Part shown: in pieces, positions 19,292-29,486 of the stretch | How positions within the stretch are numbered: the stretch's first letter is position 1 | How the letters are laid out: each line of letters starts with the position of its first letter | NCBI RefSeq assembly: GCF_018860165.1 | Contig: NZ_JAHKNG010000010.1 | Location: forward strand, 47,087-111,086 | Length of the DNA stretch: 64,000 nt | Reading direction: 5' to 3' | DNA from: Paracoccus marinaquae | GTDB lineage: Bacteria > Pseudomonadota > Alphaproteobacteria > Rhodobacterales > Rhodobacteraceae | The notes under the pieces: generated by a model | Database searches by the model: none | Told to the model about the DNA's origin: nothing | The model's input: the letters and a program-made list of their open reading frames with translations, nothing else | Program-made: the position numbers and the translations under genes

Positions 19292-22200
19292 ATGAGCCCG
19301 AAATCCCCCCGTTTCATTCACCTCCGCACCCATTCCGAACATTCGCTGCTGGAAGGGGCCGTGCCCGTCGGCAAGCTGCCCGCACTGGCCGCCGAGGCCG
19401 GGATGCCGGCGGTCGCGCTGACCGATACGAACGCCATGTTCGCGGCGCTGGAATTCAGTGTGAAGGCGCTCGACAAGGGGGTGCAGCCGATCGTCGGCTG
19501 TCAGGTGACGCTTGCCGCCGAGGTGACCGGCCCGGTCGTGCTGCTGGCGCAGGATCAGGCCGGCTGGCTGAACCTGATGGCGCTGAATTCCTGTCTCTAT
19601 CTGCGCCGCGACGGCAGCCTGCCGCATGTGACGCTGGACGAACTCTGCGACCGCTCCGACGGGCTGATCTGTCTCACCGGCGGGCCGGGCGGGCCATTGG
19701 GCCAACTGATCGCGCAGGGGCAGGCCGACAAGGCGGCGGCCCTCGCCGGGCGGCTGGCCGCGGCCTTCCCGACCCGGCTCTATGTCGAATTGCAGCGCCA
19801 TCCGGGCGAGAATGGCGGGCTGATGGAGGCCGAGGCGGCCTCCGAGGCCGGGCTGATCGAACTGGCCTATGCCAGGGGCCTGCCGCTGGTTGCCACCAAT
19901 GATGTCCATTTCCCCAGGCCCGAGATGTACGAGGCGCATGACGCGCTGATCTGCATCAGCGAGAAAGCCTATGTGGACCAGTCGCAGCCGCGCCGCCGCC
20001 TGACCCCGCAGCATTACTTCAAGTCGGCCGAGGAAATGGCGGTGCTGTTCGCCGACCTGCCCGAGGCGCTGGAGAATACGGTGGAAATCGCCCGCCGCTG
20101 CGCCTTCGCGGTGACCAGGCACAAGCCGATCCTGCCGAAATTCGCCGAGAACGAGGTCGAGGAACTGCGCCGTCAGGCCCGCGAGGGGCTGGAGGCGCGG
20201 CTGAAGGTCATCCCCCATTCGGTGCCGGTCGAGGAGTATCACCAGCGGCTGGATTTCGAGCTGGGCATCATCGAGCAGATGGGCTTTCCCGGCTATTTCC
20301 TGATCGTTGCCGATTTCATCAAATGGGCCAAGGATCACGATATCCCGGTCGGGCCGGGGCGGGGCTCGGGCGCGGGCAGTCTTGTCGCCTATGCGCTGAC
20401 CATCACCGACCTCGACCCGCTGCGCTATTCCCTGCTGTTCGAGCGCTTCCTGAACCCGGAACGGGTCTCGATGCCGGATTTCGACATCGATTTCTGCATG
20501 GACCGCCGCGAAGAGGTGATCCGCTACGTTCAGGAGAAATACGGCGAGGACAAGGTCGGCCAGATCATCACTTTCGGCGCGCTGCTGTCGAAGGCCGCCG
20601 TCCGCGATGTCGGCCGCGTACTGCAGATGCCCTTCGGGCAGGTGGACCGGCTGTCGAAGATGATCCCGGTCGAGGGGGTAAAGCCGGTCAGCGTGACCAA
20701 GGCCCGCGCCGAGGAACCCCGCCTGCGCGAGGCCGCCCGCGAAGAGGTGGTGGCGCGCCTGCTGGACTATGCCGAGAAGATCGAGGGCCTCTATCGCAAT
20801 GCCTCGACCCATGCCGCCGGTGTGGTGATCGGGGACCGGCCGCTGGACAGGCTGGTGCCGCTGTACCGCGATCCGGGATCCGAGATGCCGGCCACCCAGT
20901 TCAACATGAAATGGGTCGAGCAGGCGGGGCTGGTGAAGTTCGACTTTCTGGGCCTGAAGACCCTGACGGTGATCCAGAACGCGGTCGATCTGATCAATGG
21001 CGGCGGCCGGCCCCTGCATGTCGCGGCGGACGGGCGGCGGCTCTATGATCCGCCCGAGGGGGCCGAGAATCAGATCAACGCCATCCCGCTGGACGACAAG
21101 GCGAGTTACGACCTGTTCGCCAGTGCCCGCACCGTGGCGGTGTTCCAGGTCGAAAGCTCGGGCATGATGGATGCGCTGCGGCGCATGAAGCCGACCTGCA
21201 TCGAGGATATCGTGGCGCTGGTCGCGCTCTATCGTCCCGGCCCGATGGAGAACATCCCGACCTATTGCGAGGTTAAGAACGGGCTGCGCGATCTGGAATC
21301 GATCCATCCCAGCATCGACCATATCCTGGCCGAAACCCAGGGCATCATCGTCTATCAGGAACAGGTGATGCAGATCGCGCAGGTCATGGCGGGATACAGC
21401 CTTGGCGGCGCCGACCTGCTGCGCCGCGCCATGGGGAAGAAGATCGCCGCCGAGATGGCCAAGGAGCGGCCGAAATTCATCACCGGCAGCGTCGGGAACG
21501 GCGTCCCCGAGAAGAAGGCCGGCGAGGTCTTCGACCTGCTGGAGAAATTCGCCAATTACGGCTTCAACAAGTCGCATGCGGCGGCCTATGCCGTGGTCAG
21601 CTATCAGACCGCCTGGCTGAAGGCCAATCACCCGGTCGAGTTCATGGCCGCGGTGATGAACTGCGATATCCACCTGACCGACAAGCTGGCCGTCTATAAA
21701 CGCGAATGCGACCGGATGGGGATCGAGATCGTCGCGCCCTGCGTCAACCGCTCGGCCCCGAAATTCACCGTGAGGGACGGGCGCATCCACTATGCCCTGG
21801 GTGCGTTGAAGGGGGTCGGGGTCGACGCCATGCGGCTGATCGAGGAGGCGCGCGGCGATCGGCCCTTCGCCGGCATGCATGATTTCGCCCGCCGCGTGGA
21901 CATGAAGCGGGTGGGCAAGCGGCCGCTGGAGATGCTGGCCCGGGCCGGGGCCTTCGACGCGCTGGACGACAACCGCGCGCGGGTGATGAAATCGCTGGAC
22001 GGGCTGGTCGCATGGTCGGCGGCGGTGCAGGAACAGGCCGCGTCCTCGCAGACCAGCCTGTTCGGCGGCGGCGAGGATCTGCCGCCGCCCCGCGCCGCCC
22101 TGGCGCAGGTCTGGCTGCCGACCGAGAAGCTGGGCGAGGAACACAAGGCCGTGGGCTTCTACCTGTCGGGGCATCCGCTGGATGACTACCTGCCCGCCCT

Positions 22201-22762
22201 GCGGCGCAAGAAGGTGCAGACGCTGGCCGAGATCAGCGCGGATGCGACGGGCGGTCCCCTTGTGGCCAGCATCGCCGGCACCGTGGCCGCGCGGCAGGAG
22301 CGCAAATCGGCCAAGGGCACGCAATATGCCTTTGTCAGCCTGTCCGACCCGACCGGGCTTTACGAGGTCACGGTGTTTTCCGACCTGCTGAACGCGGCCC
22401 GCGACCGGCTGGAGCCGGGCGAGAACGTGGTCTTGCAGGTGAAGGTCGAACCCTCGGGCGATCAGGTGAAGATGCTGGCGAATTCGGTCGCGCGGCTGGA
22501 GGAAGCGGTGGCCGATGCCGGTGCCGGCTCTCTGGCGGTCCAGATCCAGGGGGCCGACACCATCCCGCGGCTGGCCGAGGTCCTGGGCCGCATCCGGACC
22601 GATATCGCGGCGTCGCCGCGCTCGCGCGGGCCGGTGCTGCTGCGCCTCCGCGAGGGCGACGAGATGATCGAGATCGAGGTTGCCAACGACATGCCGCTGA
22701 CCACGCCCGCGCGGCAGGCGCTGCGCGCGGTGCCGGGTGTGCTGGAGGTCATTGAGGAATAG
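19292..22762 (+). CDS. dnaE: DNA polymerase III alpha subunit
   Basis: 1156-residue replicative polymerase, the usual DnaE1 length. The N-terminal PHP domain starts FIHLRTHSEHSLLEGA. The palm contains PDFDIDF with catalytic Asp398 and Asp400; FPGYFLIVADFIKWAK and GPGRGSGAGSLVAYAL are fingers/palm landmarks. QTSLF at residues 920-924 matches the beta-clamp binding motif, followed by an OB fold (about 990-1070). No error-prone DnaE2 features. There is no ribosome site before the ATG and a promoter-like -10 sits very close, so the message may be leaderless. Confidence 0.97.
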   Translation: MSPKSPRFIHLRTHSEHSLLEGAVPVGKLPALAAEAGMPAVALTDTNAMFAALEFSVKALDKGVQPIVGCQVTLAAEVTGPVVLLAQDQAGWLNLMALNSCLYLRRDGSLPHVTLDELCDRSDGLICLTGGPGGPLGQLIAQGQADKAAALAGRLAAAFPTRLYVELQRHPGENGGLMEAEAASEAGLIELAYARGLPLVATNDVHFPRPEMYEAHDALICISEKAYVDQSQPRRRLTPQHYFKSAEEMAVLFADLPEALENTVEIARRCAFAVTRHKPILPKFAENEVEELRRQAREGLEARLKVIPHSVPVEEYHQRLDFELGIIEQMGFPGYFLIVADFIKWAKDHDIPVGPGRGSGAGSLVAYALTITDLDPLRYSLLFERFLNPERVSMPDFDIDFCMDRREEVIRYVQEKYGEDKVGQIITFGALLSKAAVRDVGRVLQMPFGQVDRLSKMIPVEGVKPVSVTKARAEEPRLREAAREEVVARLLDYAEKIEGLYRNASTHAAGVVIGDRPLDRLVPLYRDPGSEMPATQFNMKWVEQAGLVKFDFLGLKTLTVIQNAVDLINGGGRPLHVAADGRRLYDPPEGAENQINAIPLDDKASYDLFASARTVAVFQVESSGMMDALRRMKPTCIEDIVALVALYRPGPMENIPTYCEVKNGLRDLESIHPSIDHILAETQGIIVYQEQVMQIAQVMAGYSLGGADLLRRAMGKKIAAEMAKERPKFITGSVGNGVPEKKAGEVFDLLEKFANYGFNKSHAAAYAVVSYQTAWLKANHPVEFMAAVMNCDIHLTDKLAVYKRECDRMGIEIVAPCVNRSAPKFTVRDGRIHYALGALKGVGVDAMRLIEEARGDRPFAGMHDFARRVDMKRVGKRPLEMLARAGAFDALDDNRARVMKSLDGLVAWSAAVQEQAASSQTSLFGGGEDLPPPRAALAQVWLPTEKLGEEHKAVGFYLSGHPLDDYLPALRRKKVQTLAEISADATGGPLVASIAGTVAARQERKSAKGTQYAFVSLSDPTGLYEVTVFSDLLNAARDRLEPGENVVLQVKVEPSGDQVKMLANSVARLEEAVADAGAGSLAVQIQGADTIPRLAEVLGRIRTDIAASPRSRGPVLLRLREGDEMIEIEVANDMPLTTPARQALRAVPGVLEVIEE

Positions 22763-22813
22763 GCGCGGCCGCGTGCCTTGCCCGGGGAAGCTTGGAAGAA
22801 CGGCGGGACCGGG

Positions 22814-23224
22814 CTATTCCCGGTGGTCGCGCTGGTCTTGGCTGGTCTCGCCATCCATCAGGCTGCGTTCGGCAGAATCGCCATAGGTCGCCCACTGCAT
22901 GTCCGGGCCGCAATGCGGCAGCTCATCAGGCTCCCAGGTCAGGTGCATGTTGGCCTTCGAGATCATCATCCCGGTGATCGGGGCGGTCAGGAACAGGAAC
23001 AGGGTGATCAGCAATTCGTGCCAGCTGGGCGCCTCGCCGAAGAAGGCGAACCACATGAGCGAGGCGATCAGGACGCCGCCGACGCCCAGCGTGGCGGCCT
23101 TGGTCGGTGCATGCAGGCGGGTCATCTGGTCGGGCAGCTTGACCAGCCCGTATGAGCCGACCAGCCCGAACAGGCCGCCCAGCACCAGCAGCGCCGAGAT
23201 CAGGATTTCGCCGATCTGTTCCAT
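22814..23224 (-). CDS. phaG: Cation/proton antiporter subunit G
   Basis: 136-residue small membrane subunit of a Pha/Mrp (CPA3) antiporter. Three hydrophobic segments are visible, with GSYGLVKLPDQMTRLHAPTKAATLGVGG typical of MnhG/MrpG. The C-terminal 35 residues are hydrophilic and longer than in Bacillus MrpG. Last gene of the operon, converging on dnaE with 51 bp between stops. The complex exports Na+ or K+ in exchange for protons. Confidence 0.92.
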   Translation of the reverse strand: MEQIGEILISALLVLGGLFGLVGSYGLVKLPDQMTRLHAPTKAATLGVGGVLIASLMWFAFFGEAPSWHELLITLFLFLTAPITGMMISKANMHLTWEPDELPHCGPDMQWATYGDSAERSLMDGETSQDQRDHRE

Positions 23225-23236
23225 TCCCGGTCCTTT

Positions 23237-23506
23237 CTATTCGATCACGTCGCCGCGCAGCAGGAACTTGGCATAGGCCACGGTCGAGACGAAGCCGACC
23301 ATGGCGAACAGCATCATGATCTCGAAATACATCGTCGTGTCATGCAGGATGCCGAACAACGCGATCAGCGCGATCATGTTGATGGCCATCGTGTCCAGCG
23401 CCAGCACCCGGTCGCCGACGCCGGGCGCGAAGACCAAGCGGAAGAGGCAGAACAGCTGGCCGATCCCGAAACAGGTGAAGGCGAACCAGAGCGCATATTC
23501 GATCAT
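23237..23506 (-). CDS. phaF: Cation/proton antiporter subunit F
   Basis: 89-residue three-span subunit of the Pha/Mrp antiporter. GVGDRVLALDTMAINMIAL is the MnhF signature. I start at MIEYALWF, whose ATG overlaps the phaE stop by four bases (ATGA); the frame is open upstream only within phaE. The stop is 12 bp before phaG. Confidence 0.92.
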   Translation of the reverse strand: MIEYALWFAFTCFGIGQLFCLFRLVFAPGVGDRVLALDTMAINMIALIALFGILHDTTMYFEIMMLFAMVGFVSTVAYAKFLLRGDVIE

Positions 23507-23994
23507 TCGAAGATCTCCTTCAGCCGGGCCTCGTAGCGGGTCTTGATCTCGTCGATCACCGCCTCGGGTTCGGGGGCGTGCAGGCAATGGACCAGCAGCG
23601 CATGGCCGTTCTGCGACAGATCGGCGCTGACCGTGCCCGGGGTCAGGGTGATCGTGCCGGCCAGCACGGTGATCGCCTCGGGGGTATGCAGGTCCAGCGG
23701 GATGGTGATCCAGGCGGGCTGCAGCTTGCGGTTCGGCTTGAACAGGACGATCAGCGCGACCTGGACATTGGCCTTGATGATGTCATGCAGGACCAGCAGC
23801 ACATAGAACACGATCTTGCCCGGATGGCGCAGCCGCGCGCGATCGGGCCAGTAGGGTTCGGTCAGCAGCGGAATAACCGTGCCGAGGATGACGGCGAACA
23901 CCAGCGAGCCCCAGGTAAAGCGGTTCACCAGCAGCATCCAGATCACCACCAGCAGCGCCGACAGATAGGGATGGGGAAACAGGCGGCGGATCAT
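23503..23994 (-). CDS. phaE: Cation/proton antiporter subunit E
   Basis: 163-residue MnhE-type subunit. Two or three N-terminal hydrophobic segments precede a cytoplasmic domain with TITLTPGTVSADLS, the family hallmark, and HCLHAPEPEAVIDEIKTRYEARLKEIFE at the end. It overlaps phaD by four bases and phaF by four bases, so the antiporter subunits are translated as a coupled set. Confidence 0.92.
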   Translation of the reverse strand: MIRRLFPHPYLSALLVVIWMLLVNRFTWGSLVFAVILGTVIPLLTEPYWPDRARLRHPGKIVFYVLLVLHDIIKANVQVALIVLFKPNRKLQPAWITIPLDLHTPEAITVLAGTITLTPGTVSADLSQNGHALLVHCLHAPEPEAVIDEIKTRYEARLKEIFE

Positions 23995-25589
23995 CGCGAA
24001 CCCTCCTGCTGGCGCAGCACGGATTCATAGTAGATCTGCGGGCTGGTCAGCTGATCGGCGGTGCCTTGAAGATAGCGCGTCAGCGGGCCTGCGAACAGCG
24101 TCAGGGCGACACTGCCCGCCAGCAGCGTTCCGGTCGACAGGAAGGCAAGCCAGGGGGCGGCGGAATCGGCGACATCCTGGATCGGCTCGTCGGTTTCCAG
24201 CTTGGTCGGGATCGGGCCGCGCTTCGGCGCCTCGCCCTCGTCGGTGTCGTTGCCGGGCTCGGGATCCATCTCATGCGCCTTCCAGAACAGGATCGAGCCG
24301 GCGCGGGAAAAGGCGACAAGCGCGACCAGCGAGGTGATCAGGATCGTGGACCAGATCCCTGCCATCCAGGGATCGTCCATGGTCGCGTTCAGGATCATCA
24401 GCTTGCCCAGAAAACCCGACAGCGGCGGCAGGCCGACCACGGCGATGGCGGTCAGGAAGAACAGGGCCGAGATCAGCCCGGTATTCGCGATCGCGGGCCG
24501 CAGCCGCAGCCAGAAATCGCCGCCGCGCCGGGCCGCGACCAGATCCACCACCAGAAACAGCGCCGCCCCGACCAGCGTCGAATGGATCAGGTAATAAAGC
24601 CCCGCCGTCAGCCCCTGCGCATCGAAACGCGCCACCGAGATCATCAGCATCCCGACCGAGGCGACGACCGCATAGGCCGCCAGCCGCGTCAGGCTGCGGG
24701 TGCCCAGAACCCCGATCTGCCCCAATGTCAGCGTGATCAGCGCGGCGGGCAGGATCAGGTCGGTGGCGATGTTCTCGGTCACCGAATCCTGCGGGAAGAT
24801 CAGCGTGAAGAAACGGATGATCGCATAGACGCCGACCTTGGTCATGATCGCGAACAGCGCCGCCACCGGACCCGGCGCGTTGGCATAGGTCGAGGGCAGC
24901 CAGAAATGCAGCGGCACCAGCGCCGCCTTGATCGCGAAGACCAGCAGCAACAGCACGGCACCGGTGCGCAGAAGTGCCGTGTCCTCAACGGGCATCATCG
25001 CCACGCGCTCGGCCATGTCGGCCATGTTCAGCGTGCCGGTGACGGTATAGAGCGTGCCCAGTGCGGCCAGGAACAGGGTCGAGCCGGCGAGGTTGAACGA
25101 GATGTACTGCACGCCCGCACGCAGACGCATCGGGCCGCCGCCATGGATCATCAGCCCGTAGCTGGCGATCAGCAGCACCTCGAAGAACACGAACAGGTTG
25201 AAGGCGTCGCCGGTCAGGAAGGCGCCGTTCAGCCCCATCAGCTGAAACTGCCACAGCGAATGGAAATGCCAGCCCTTGCGGTCCCAGCCCGAGCCGACGC
25301 CGTAAAGCTGCACCACCACGGCGAGGATCGCCGTCAGCAGCAGCATCAGGGCCGACAGCCGGTCCAGCATCAGCACGATGCCGAAGGGCGCGGGCCAGTT
25401 CCCAAGGCGATAGACATGAACCTCGCCGCCCGCCGCCATGCCGGTCAGGACAAGCGCCACCGCCAGGGTCAGCAGGCTGCCGATAAGGCCGAAGACCCGC
25501 TGCTGCAGCAGGTCGTGGCGCATCCACAGCACCATCAGCGAGCCCAGAAGCGCGGGAACAAGGACCGGAGCGATCAGCCAGTGGGTCAT
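23991..25589 (-). CDS. phaD: Cation/proton antiporter subunit D
   Basis: 532-residue NuoN/MrpD-like proton-conducting subunit with about 14 membrane segments. KAALVPLHFWLPSTYANAPGPVAALFAIMTKVGVYAI contains the conserved lysine and the Proton_antipo_M core. An acidic hydrophilic loop near residues 430-460 (HEMDPEPGNDTDEGEAPKRG) is a local feature. It overlaps phaC and phaE by four bases each. Confidence 0.94.
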   Translation of the reverse strand: MTHWLIAPVLVPALLGSLMVLWMRHDLLQQRVFGLIGSLLTLAVALVLTGMAAGGEVHVYRLGNWPAPFGIVLMLDRLSALMLLLTAILAVVVQLYGVGSGWDRKGWHFHSLWQFQLMGLNGAFLTGDAFNLFVFFEVLLIASYGLMIHGGGPMRLRAGVQYISFNLAGSTLFLAALGTLYTVTGTLNMADMAERVAMMPVEDTALLRTGAVLLLLVFAIKAALVPLHFWLPSTYANAPGPVAALFAIMTKVGVYAIIRFFTLIFPQDSVTENIATDLILPAALITLTLGQIGVLGTRSLTRLAAYAVVASVGMLMISVARFDAQGLTAGLYYLIHSTLVGAALFLVVDLVAARRGGDFWLRLRPAIANTGLISALFFLTAIAVVGLPPLSGFLGKLMILNATMDDPWMAGIWSTILITSLVALVAFSRAGSILFWKAHEMDPEPGNDTDEGEAPKRGPIPTKLETDEPIQDVADSAAPWLAFLSTGTLLAGSVALTLFAGPLTRYLQGTADQLTSPQIYYESVLRQQEGSR

Positions 25590-25984
25590 GCGGTCTCGTC
25601 CTCGGGCTTCTGGTCGTCGAGTGTCTTCAGCGTCGGCATGATGCGATCGTCGTCGGGCATGTTGATATGGTCGTCGCCGCCCTCGATGAAGGCGCCAAGC
25701 GCCATCATCACCACCACGGCGGTCATGCCGAAGGAAATGACGATGGCCGTCAGCACCAGCGCCTGCGGCAGCGGATCGGTATAATCGGCGGGGTTGATGT
25801 TGCTGTGGCCCAGCAGGATCGGGGGTTTGTTCACCACCAGCCGGCCGGTCGCGAAGAGGAAGGCGTTGATCGCATAGGTCAGCATGGTCATGCCCAGCAC
25901 CACCGCGAAGGTCCGCAGGCGCAGGATCAGATAGATGCCGGCCGCAGTGATCGCGCCAACGGCAGAAGCGACAAGGAACTCCAT
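25586..25984 (-). CDS. phaC: Cation/proton antiporter subunit C
   Basis: 132-residue NuoK-like subunit with three membrane helices. LRTFAVVLGMTMLTYAINAFLFATG and DPLPQALVLTAIVISFG are conserved in MnhC/MrpC. The C-terminal 30 residues form an acidic cytoplasmic tail. One-base overlap with the phaAB stop and four-base overlap with phaD. Confidence 0.93.
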   Translation of the reverse strand: MEFLVASAVGAITAAGIYLILRLRTFAVVLGMTMLTYAINAFLFATGRLVVNKPPILLGHSNINPADYTDPLPQALVLTAIVISFGMTAVVVMMALGAFIEGGDDHINMPDDDRIMPTLKTLDDQKPEDETA

Positions 25985-28827
25985 CAGCTTGCCCCCTCCG
26001 GATGTTCGTCGCTGAGGTCGATGTCCATCGGCGTCTTGTTCACGACCTCGCCGGCCTTGCGGGCGATCCGGCTGAGCGAGTTCAGCGCCAGCATCACCGC
26101 GCCGACCACGCAGAGGAACACGCCGAGATCGAAGCCCATGGCCGTGGCCAGTTCGAATTCCTCGATGAAGGGCAGCTTGAAATAGCCGTAGGCCGAGGTC
26201 AGGAATGGCCGGCCGTTGAACCAGGCCCCGAGGCCGGTGACGCCCGCCGCGACCACGCCCGCGCCGATCAGCGCGTGATAGGGAAGGGCCTGACGCTCCT
26301 GCGCCCAGCCATAGCCCGAGGCCATGTATTGCATCAGCAGGGCGATGGCGACGACGAGGCCGGCGATGAAGCCGCCGCCGGGGTCGTTATGGCCGCGCAG
26401 GAAGATGAACAGGCCCACGACCAGCGAGATCGGCAGCAGCACCCGGGTGGCGATGACCAGCATCAGCGGGTGGCGGTCGCCCGCGCGCCGCTGGTCATGG
26501 GTCCAGTTGATCAGTCGCTTGGCCGAACGGCCCTGCAGCAGTGTCTGGGTCAGGGCAAAGATCGCCAGCGCGGCAATGCCCAGCACGGTGATCTCGCCGA
26601 ATGTATCATAGCCGCGGAAGTCCACCAGGATGACGTTCACCACATTGTCGCCGCCGCCCAGCTTGTAGCTGTTGTCCAGCATGTAGCTGGAGATCGTGGG
26701 GAAGGCGAAGTCGCGGCGCAGCATCGCATAGGTCAGCCCGCCGAAGCCGAGGCCGGCCAGGGTGGCGATGAATGCGTCGAAGCCGCGATGGATCGCGGGC
26801 GTCTCGGTCAGCGTCCGCTTCGGCAGGAAGTTCAGCGCCAGCAGCAGCAGAATCACCGTCACCACCTCGACCGAGATCTGCGTCAGCGCCAGATCGGGGG
26901 CCGAGAAATAGGCGAAGAAGACCGAGACGATCAGCCCGACGATGCCGACCAGCACCAGCGCCAGCACGCGGATGCGATGGAAGAAGACCATGCAGGCGGT
27001 TGCGACCATGGCCATGATCCAGCCGATCAGCGGCACCGGCGTGACCGGCAGCATGGGCCGCGTCACCGGACCGGCCGAGCCGGTATACCAGGCGAAGCTT
27101 CCGGCAAACAGCGTCGCCAGGGTGAAGGCCGACAGGGCGCGCGGCATCGAGCCGTTGGTCATGGCGTCGGTCAGTGCCCGCCCGACCAGAACGCAGCGCA
27201 GCACCACCCAGTCATAGATGGTCTTGGCCTCGGGCCGCGGCGCGGCCTCCCATGCGGCCAGCAGCGGCTTGTGCATCGACAGCAGCGTCGCGCCGCCGGC
27301 AATCGCGATCAGCGACATGATCAGCGCCGCATTCACCCCGTGCCACAACGAAATATGCGTCTCGACCTCTGCGCCGGTCACGGCGCCGGCCGAGGCATCG
27401 ATCAGCCAGCCCGCCATGGTATTGGGGAACAGCCCGATCAGCACCACCAGCACCACCAGGAAGGCCGGCCCGGCCCACATGCCGAAATTCGGGTCATGCG
27501 GGTGATGCGGGTAGTCGTGCCGTTCCGGGCCAAGGAAGACCTGGACGAAGAAGCGCAGCGAATAGCAGACCGAGAACAGCGCGGCGAGCGTGGCGAACAG
27601 CATGAAGCCCTGTTTCGCCACCTCCAGATGGCTGACCTCGTAGAGCATCATCTCCTTCGACAGGAAGCCGTTCAGGGGCGCGATCCCGGCCATGGACAGC
27701 GCCGCGACGGTGCCGATGACGAATGTCACCGGCATCAGCCGACGCAGGCCCCCGAGCCGCGCGATCGAGCGTGTCCCGGTCTCGTGGTCGATGATCCCGG
27801 CGGTCATGAACAGCGCGGCCTTGAAGGTGGCATGGTTGATGATGTGGAACACGGCGGCGATGGCGGCCTCTTCGGTGCCGAAGCCCAGCAGCATGGTGAT
27901 CAGGCCCAGATGGCTGACCGTGGAAAAGGCCAGCAGCGCCTTGAGATCGTCCTTGAAGGTGGCGATCAACGCCCCCAGCAGCATGGTGACCAGCCCGGTC
28001 GTGGCGACGATCCAGAACCACTGCTCGGTTCCCGACAGAACCGGCCACAGCCGCGCCATCAGGAACAGCCCGGCCTTCACCATGGTGGCGCTGTGCAGAT
28101 AGGCGGAAACCGGGGTCGGCGCGGCCATCGCATGCGGCAACCAGAAATGGAACGGGAATTGCGCCGACTTGGTGAAGGCACCGATCAGGATCAGGATCAG
28201 GGCCGGCGTGTACCAGGGGCTGGACTGAACCGCCTCCCGGGCCGTCAGGATATCGCTGATGTCATAGCTGCCGGCGATCTGCCCCAGGATCAGCAGGCCG
28301 GCGATCATCGCCAGCCCGCCGAGGCCGGTCACCGCCAGCGACATGCGCGCGCCCTGGCGCCCCTCGGGCAGGTGCCGCCAATAGCCGATCAGCAGGAAGG
28401 ACGACAGCGAGGTGAGTTCCCAGAACACCAGCAGCAACAGGATGTTGTCGCTCAGCACGATGCCGACCATCGCGCCCTGGAACAGCATCAGGTAGGTATA
28501 GAACTTGCCGACCGAATCCTTCCGCGACAGGTAGAAGCGCGCATAGAGGATGATCAGCAGGCCAATGCCCAGAATCAGGATCCCGAACAGCAGCGACAAC
28601 CCGTCGATGCGGAAATTGGCGTTCAGCTGGATCTGTGGCAGCCAGGCGATCCGCGCCGTGATCACCTCGCCGCGCAGGATCGCGGGGATATGCAGCAGCA
28701 AGCCCAGCAATGCGACCAGCGTCGTCGTCCCGCAGGCCGCGGCCGCCACCGTGCGCCCCGAGCGGATCAGAAGGCCGGGAAGCAGCGCCCCGATGAAAGG
28801 CAGCAGGGCGATGAGGGCTGGCGACAT
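25984..28827 (-). CDS. phaAB: Cation/proton antiporter fused subunits A and B
   Basis: 947-residue NuoL/MrpA-like subunit fused to MrpB. Residues 1-500 are the proton-antiporter core (GAFTKSAQFPFHFWLPHAMAAPTPVSAYLHSATMVKAG). A central region with FFAYFSAPDLALTQISVEVV follows, and residues from about 800 are an MnhB domain (FLRGHNDPGGGFIAGLVVA). In Bacillus and Staphylococcus A and B are separate; the fusion is usual for alphaproteobacterial pha operons. First gene of the operon, divergent from ruvC across 152 bp. Whether K+ or Na+ is carried cannot be read from sequence. Confidence 0.94.
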   Translation of the reverse strand: MSPALIALLPFIGALLPGLLIRSGRTVAAAACGTTTLVALLGLLLHIPAILRGEVITARIAWLPQIQLNANFRIDGLSLLFGILILGIGLLIILYARFYLSRKDSVGKFYTYLMLFQGAMVGIVLSDNILLLLVFWELTSLSSFLLIGYWRHLPEGRQGARMSLAVTGLGGLAMIAGLLILGQIAGSYDISDILTAREAVQSSPWYTPALILILIGAFTKSAQFPFHFWLPHAMAAPTPVSAYLHSATMVKAGLFLMARLWPVLSGTEQWFWIVATTGLVTMLLGALIATFKDDLKALLAFSTVSHLGLITMLLGFGTEEAAIAAVFHIINHATFKAALFMTAGIIDHETGTRSIARLGGLRRLMPVTFVIGTVAALSMAGIAPLNGFLSKEMMLYEVSHLEVAKQGFMLFATLAALFSVCYSLRFFVQVFLGPERHDYPHHPHDPNFGMWAGPAFLVVLVVLIGLFPNTMAGWLIDASAGAVTGAEVETHISLWHGVNAALIMSLIAIAGGATLLSMHKPLLAAWEAAPRPEAKTIYDWVVLRCVLVGRALTDAMTNGSMPRALSAFTLATLFAGSFAWYTGSAGPVTRPMLPVTPVPLIGWIMAMVATACMVFFHRIRVLALVLVGIVGLIVSVFFAYFSAPDLALTQISVEVVTVILLLLALNFLPKRTLTETPAIHRGFDAFIATLAGLGFGGLTYAMLRRDFAFPTISSYMLDNSYKLGGGDNVVNVILVDFRGYDTFGEITVLGIAALAIFALTQTLLQGRSAKRLINWTHDQRRAGDRHPLMLVIATRVLLPISLVVGLFIFLRGHNDPGGGFIAGLVVAIALLMQYMASGYGWAQERQALPYHALIGAGVVAAGVTGLGAWFNGRPFLTSAYGYFKLPFIEEFELATAMGFDLGVFLCVVGAVMLALNSLSRIARKAGEVVNKTPMDIDLSDEHPEGAS

Positions 28828-28979
28828 GGGTCCTCGTTCCTGTGGCGGATTATTGTTGTAATTGACCTTGTGTTTCCAATCGGGCGCTTGAAGTCAAGCA
28901 AATGCCCCGGACAAACCGTTCCCTCTAGGCGATGTTCGCCTTTCGTGCTAGTTCAGGGAAAAACCGGAAAGGGGCAGGC

Positions 28980-29486
28980 ATGCGGGTTCTGGGGATCGAT
29001 CCCGGGTTGAGGAACATGGGCTGGGGCATCATCGACATGGACGGGCCGCGGCTGCGCCATGTGGCGAACGGGGTGATCCGCAGCGGAGGGGGCGGCGATG
29101 CGGCACTGGGGGCGCGGCTGTCGGTGCTGTTTCGCGGGCTCTGCGCGGTGATCGCGGAACATGCCCCGGACGCGGCGGCGGTCGAGCAGACCTTCGTCAA
29201 TCGCGATGCGGTCGGAACGCTGAAGCTGGGTCAGGCGCGCGGGATCGCGGTGCTGGCCCCGGCCGAGGCCGGGATCGAGGTCGGCGAATACGCCCCGAAC
29301 GCGGTCAAGAAGACCGTGGTCGGCGTCGGCCATGCCGGCAAGGAACAGATCCAGCACATGGTGCGGGTGCAGCTGCCCGGCGTGCAGTTCGAAGGGCCGG
29401 ATGCCGCCGATGCGCTGGCCATCGCCATCTGCCATGCCCATCACCTGCAGGGCCGCGCGATCCGGCCCGCGCGGGGTGTGGCATGA
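28980..29486 (+). CDS. ruvC: Holliday junction resolvase
   Basis: 168-residue endonuclease that cuts four-way junctions during recombinational repair. The acidic active site is intact: Asp7 (GIDPG), Glu69 (AVEQTF), Asp141 and Asp144 ([12 protein letters not shown]). Start MRVLGIDPG follows GGAAAGGGGCAGG. It overlaps ruvA by four bases (ATGA). Confidence 0.96.
   Translation: MRVLGIDPGLRNMGWGIIDMDGPRLRHVANGVIRSGGGGDAALGARLSVLFRGLCAVIAEHAPDAAAVEQTFVNRDAVGTLKLGQARGIAVLAPAEAGIEVGEYAPNAVKKTVVGVGHAGKEQIQHMVRVQLPGVQFEGPDAADALAIAICHAHHLQGRAIRPARGVA

Noticed and set aside
18848..22324. 1158-codon open frame opposite dnaE
   Set aside because: It is antisense to a full-length dnaE with all motifs. In such GC-rich DNA the antisense frame rarely meets stop codons; its translation is rich in His, Gln, Gly and Asp without recognisable domains.
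26002..29010. 1002-codon open frame opposite phaAB
   Set aside because: Antisense shadow of the phaAB gene; composition is Gln/His/Arg-rich and no domain is visible.
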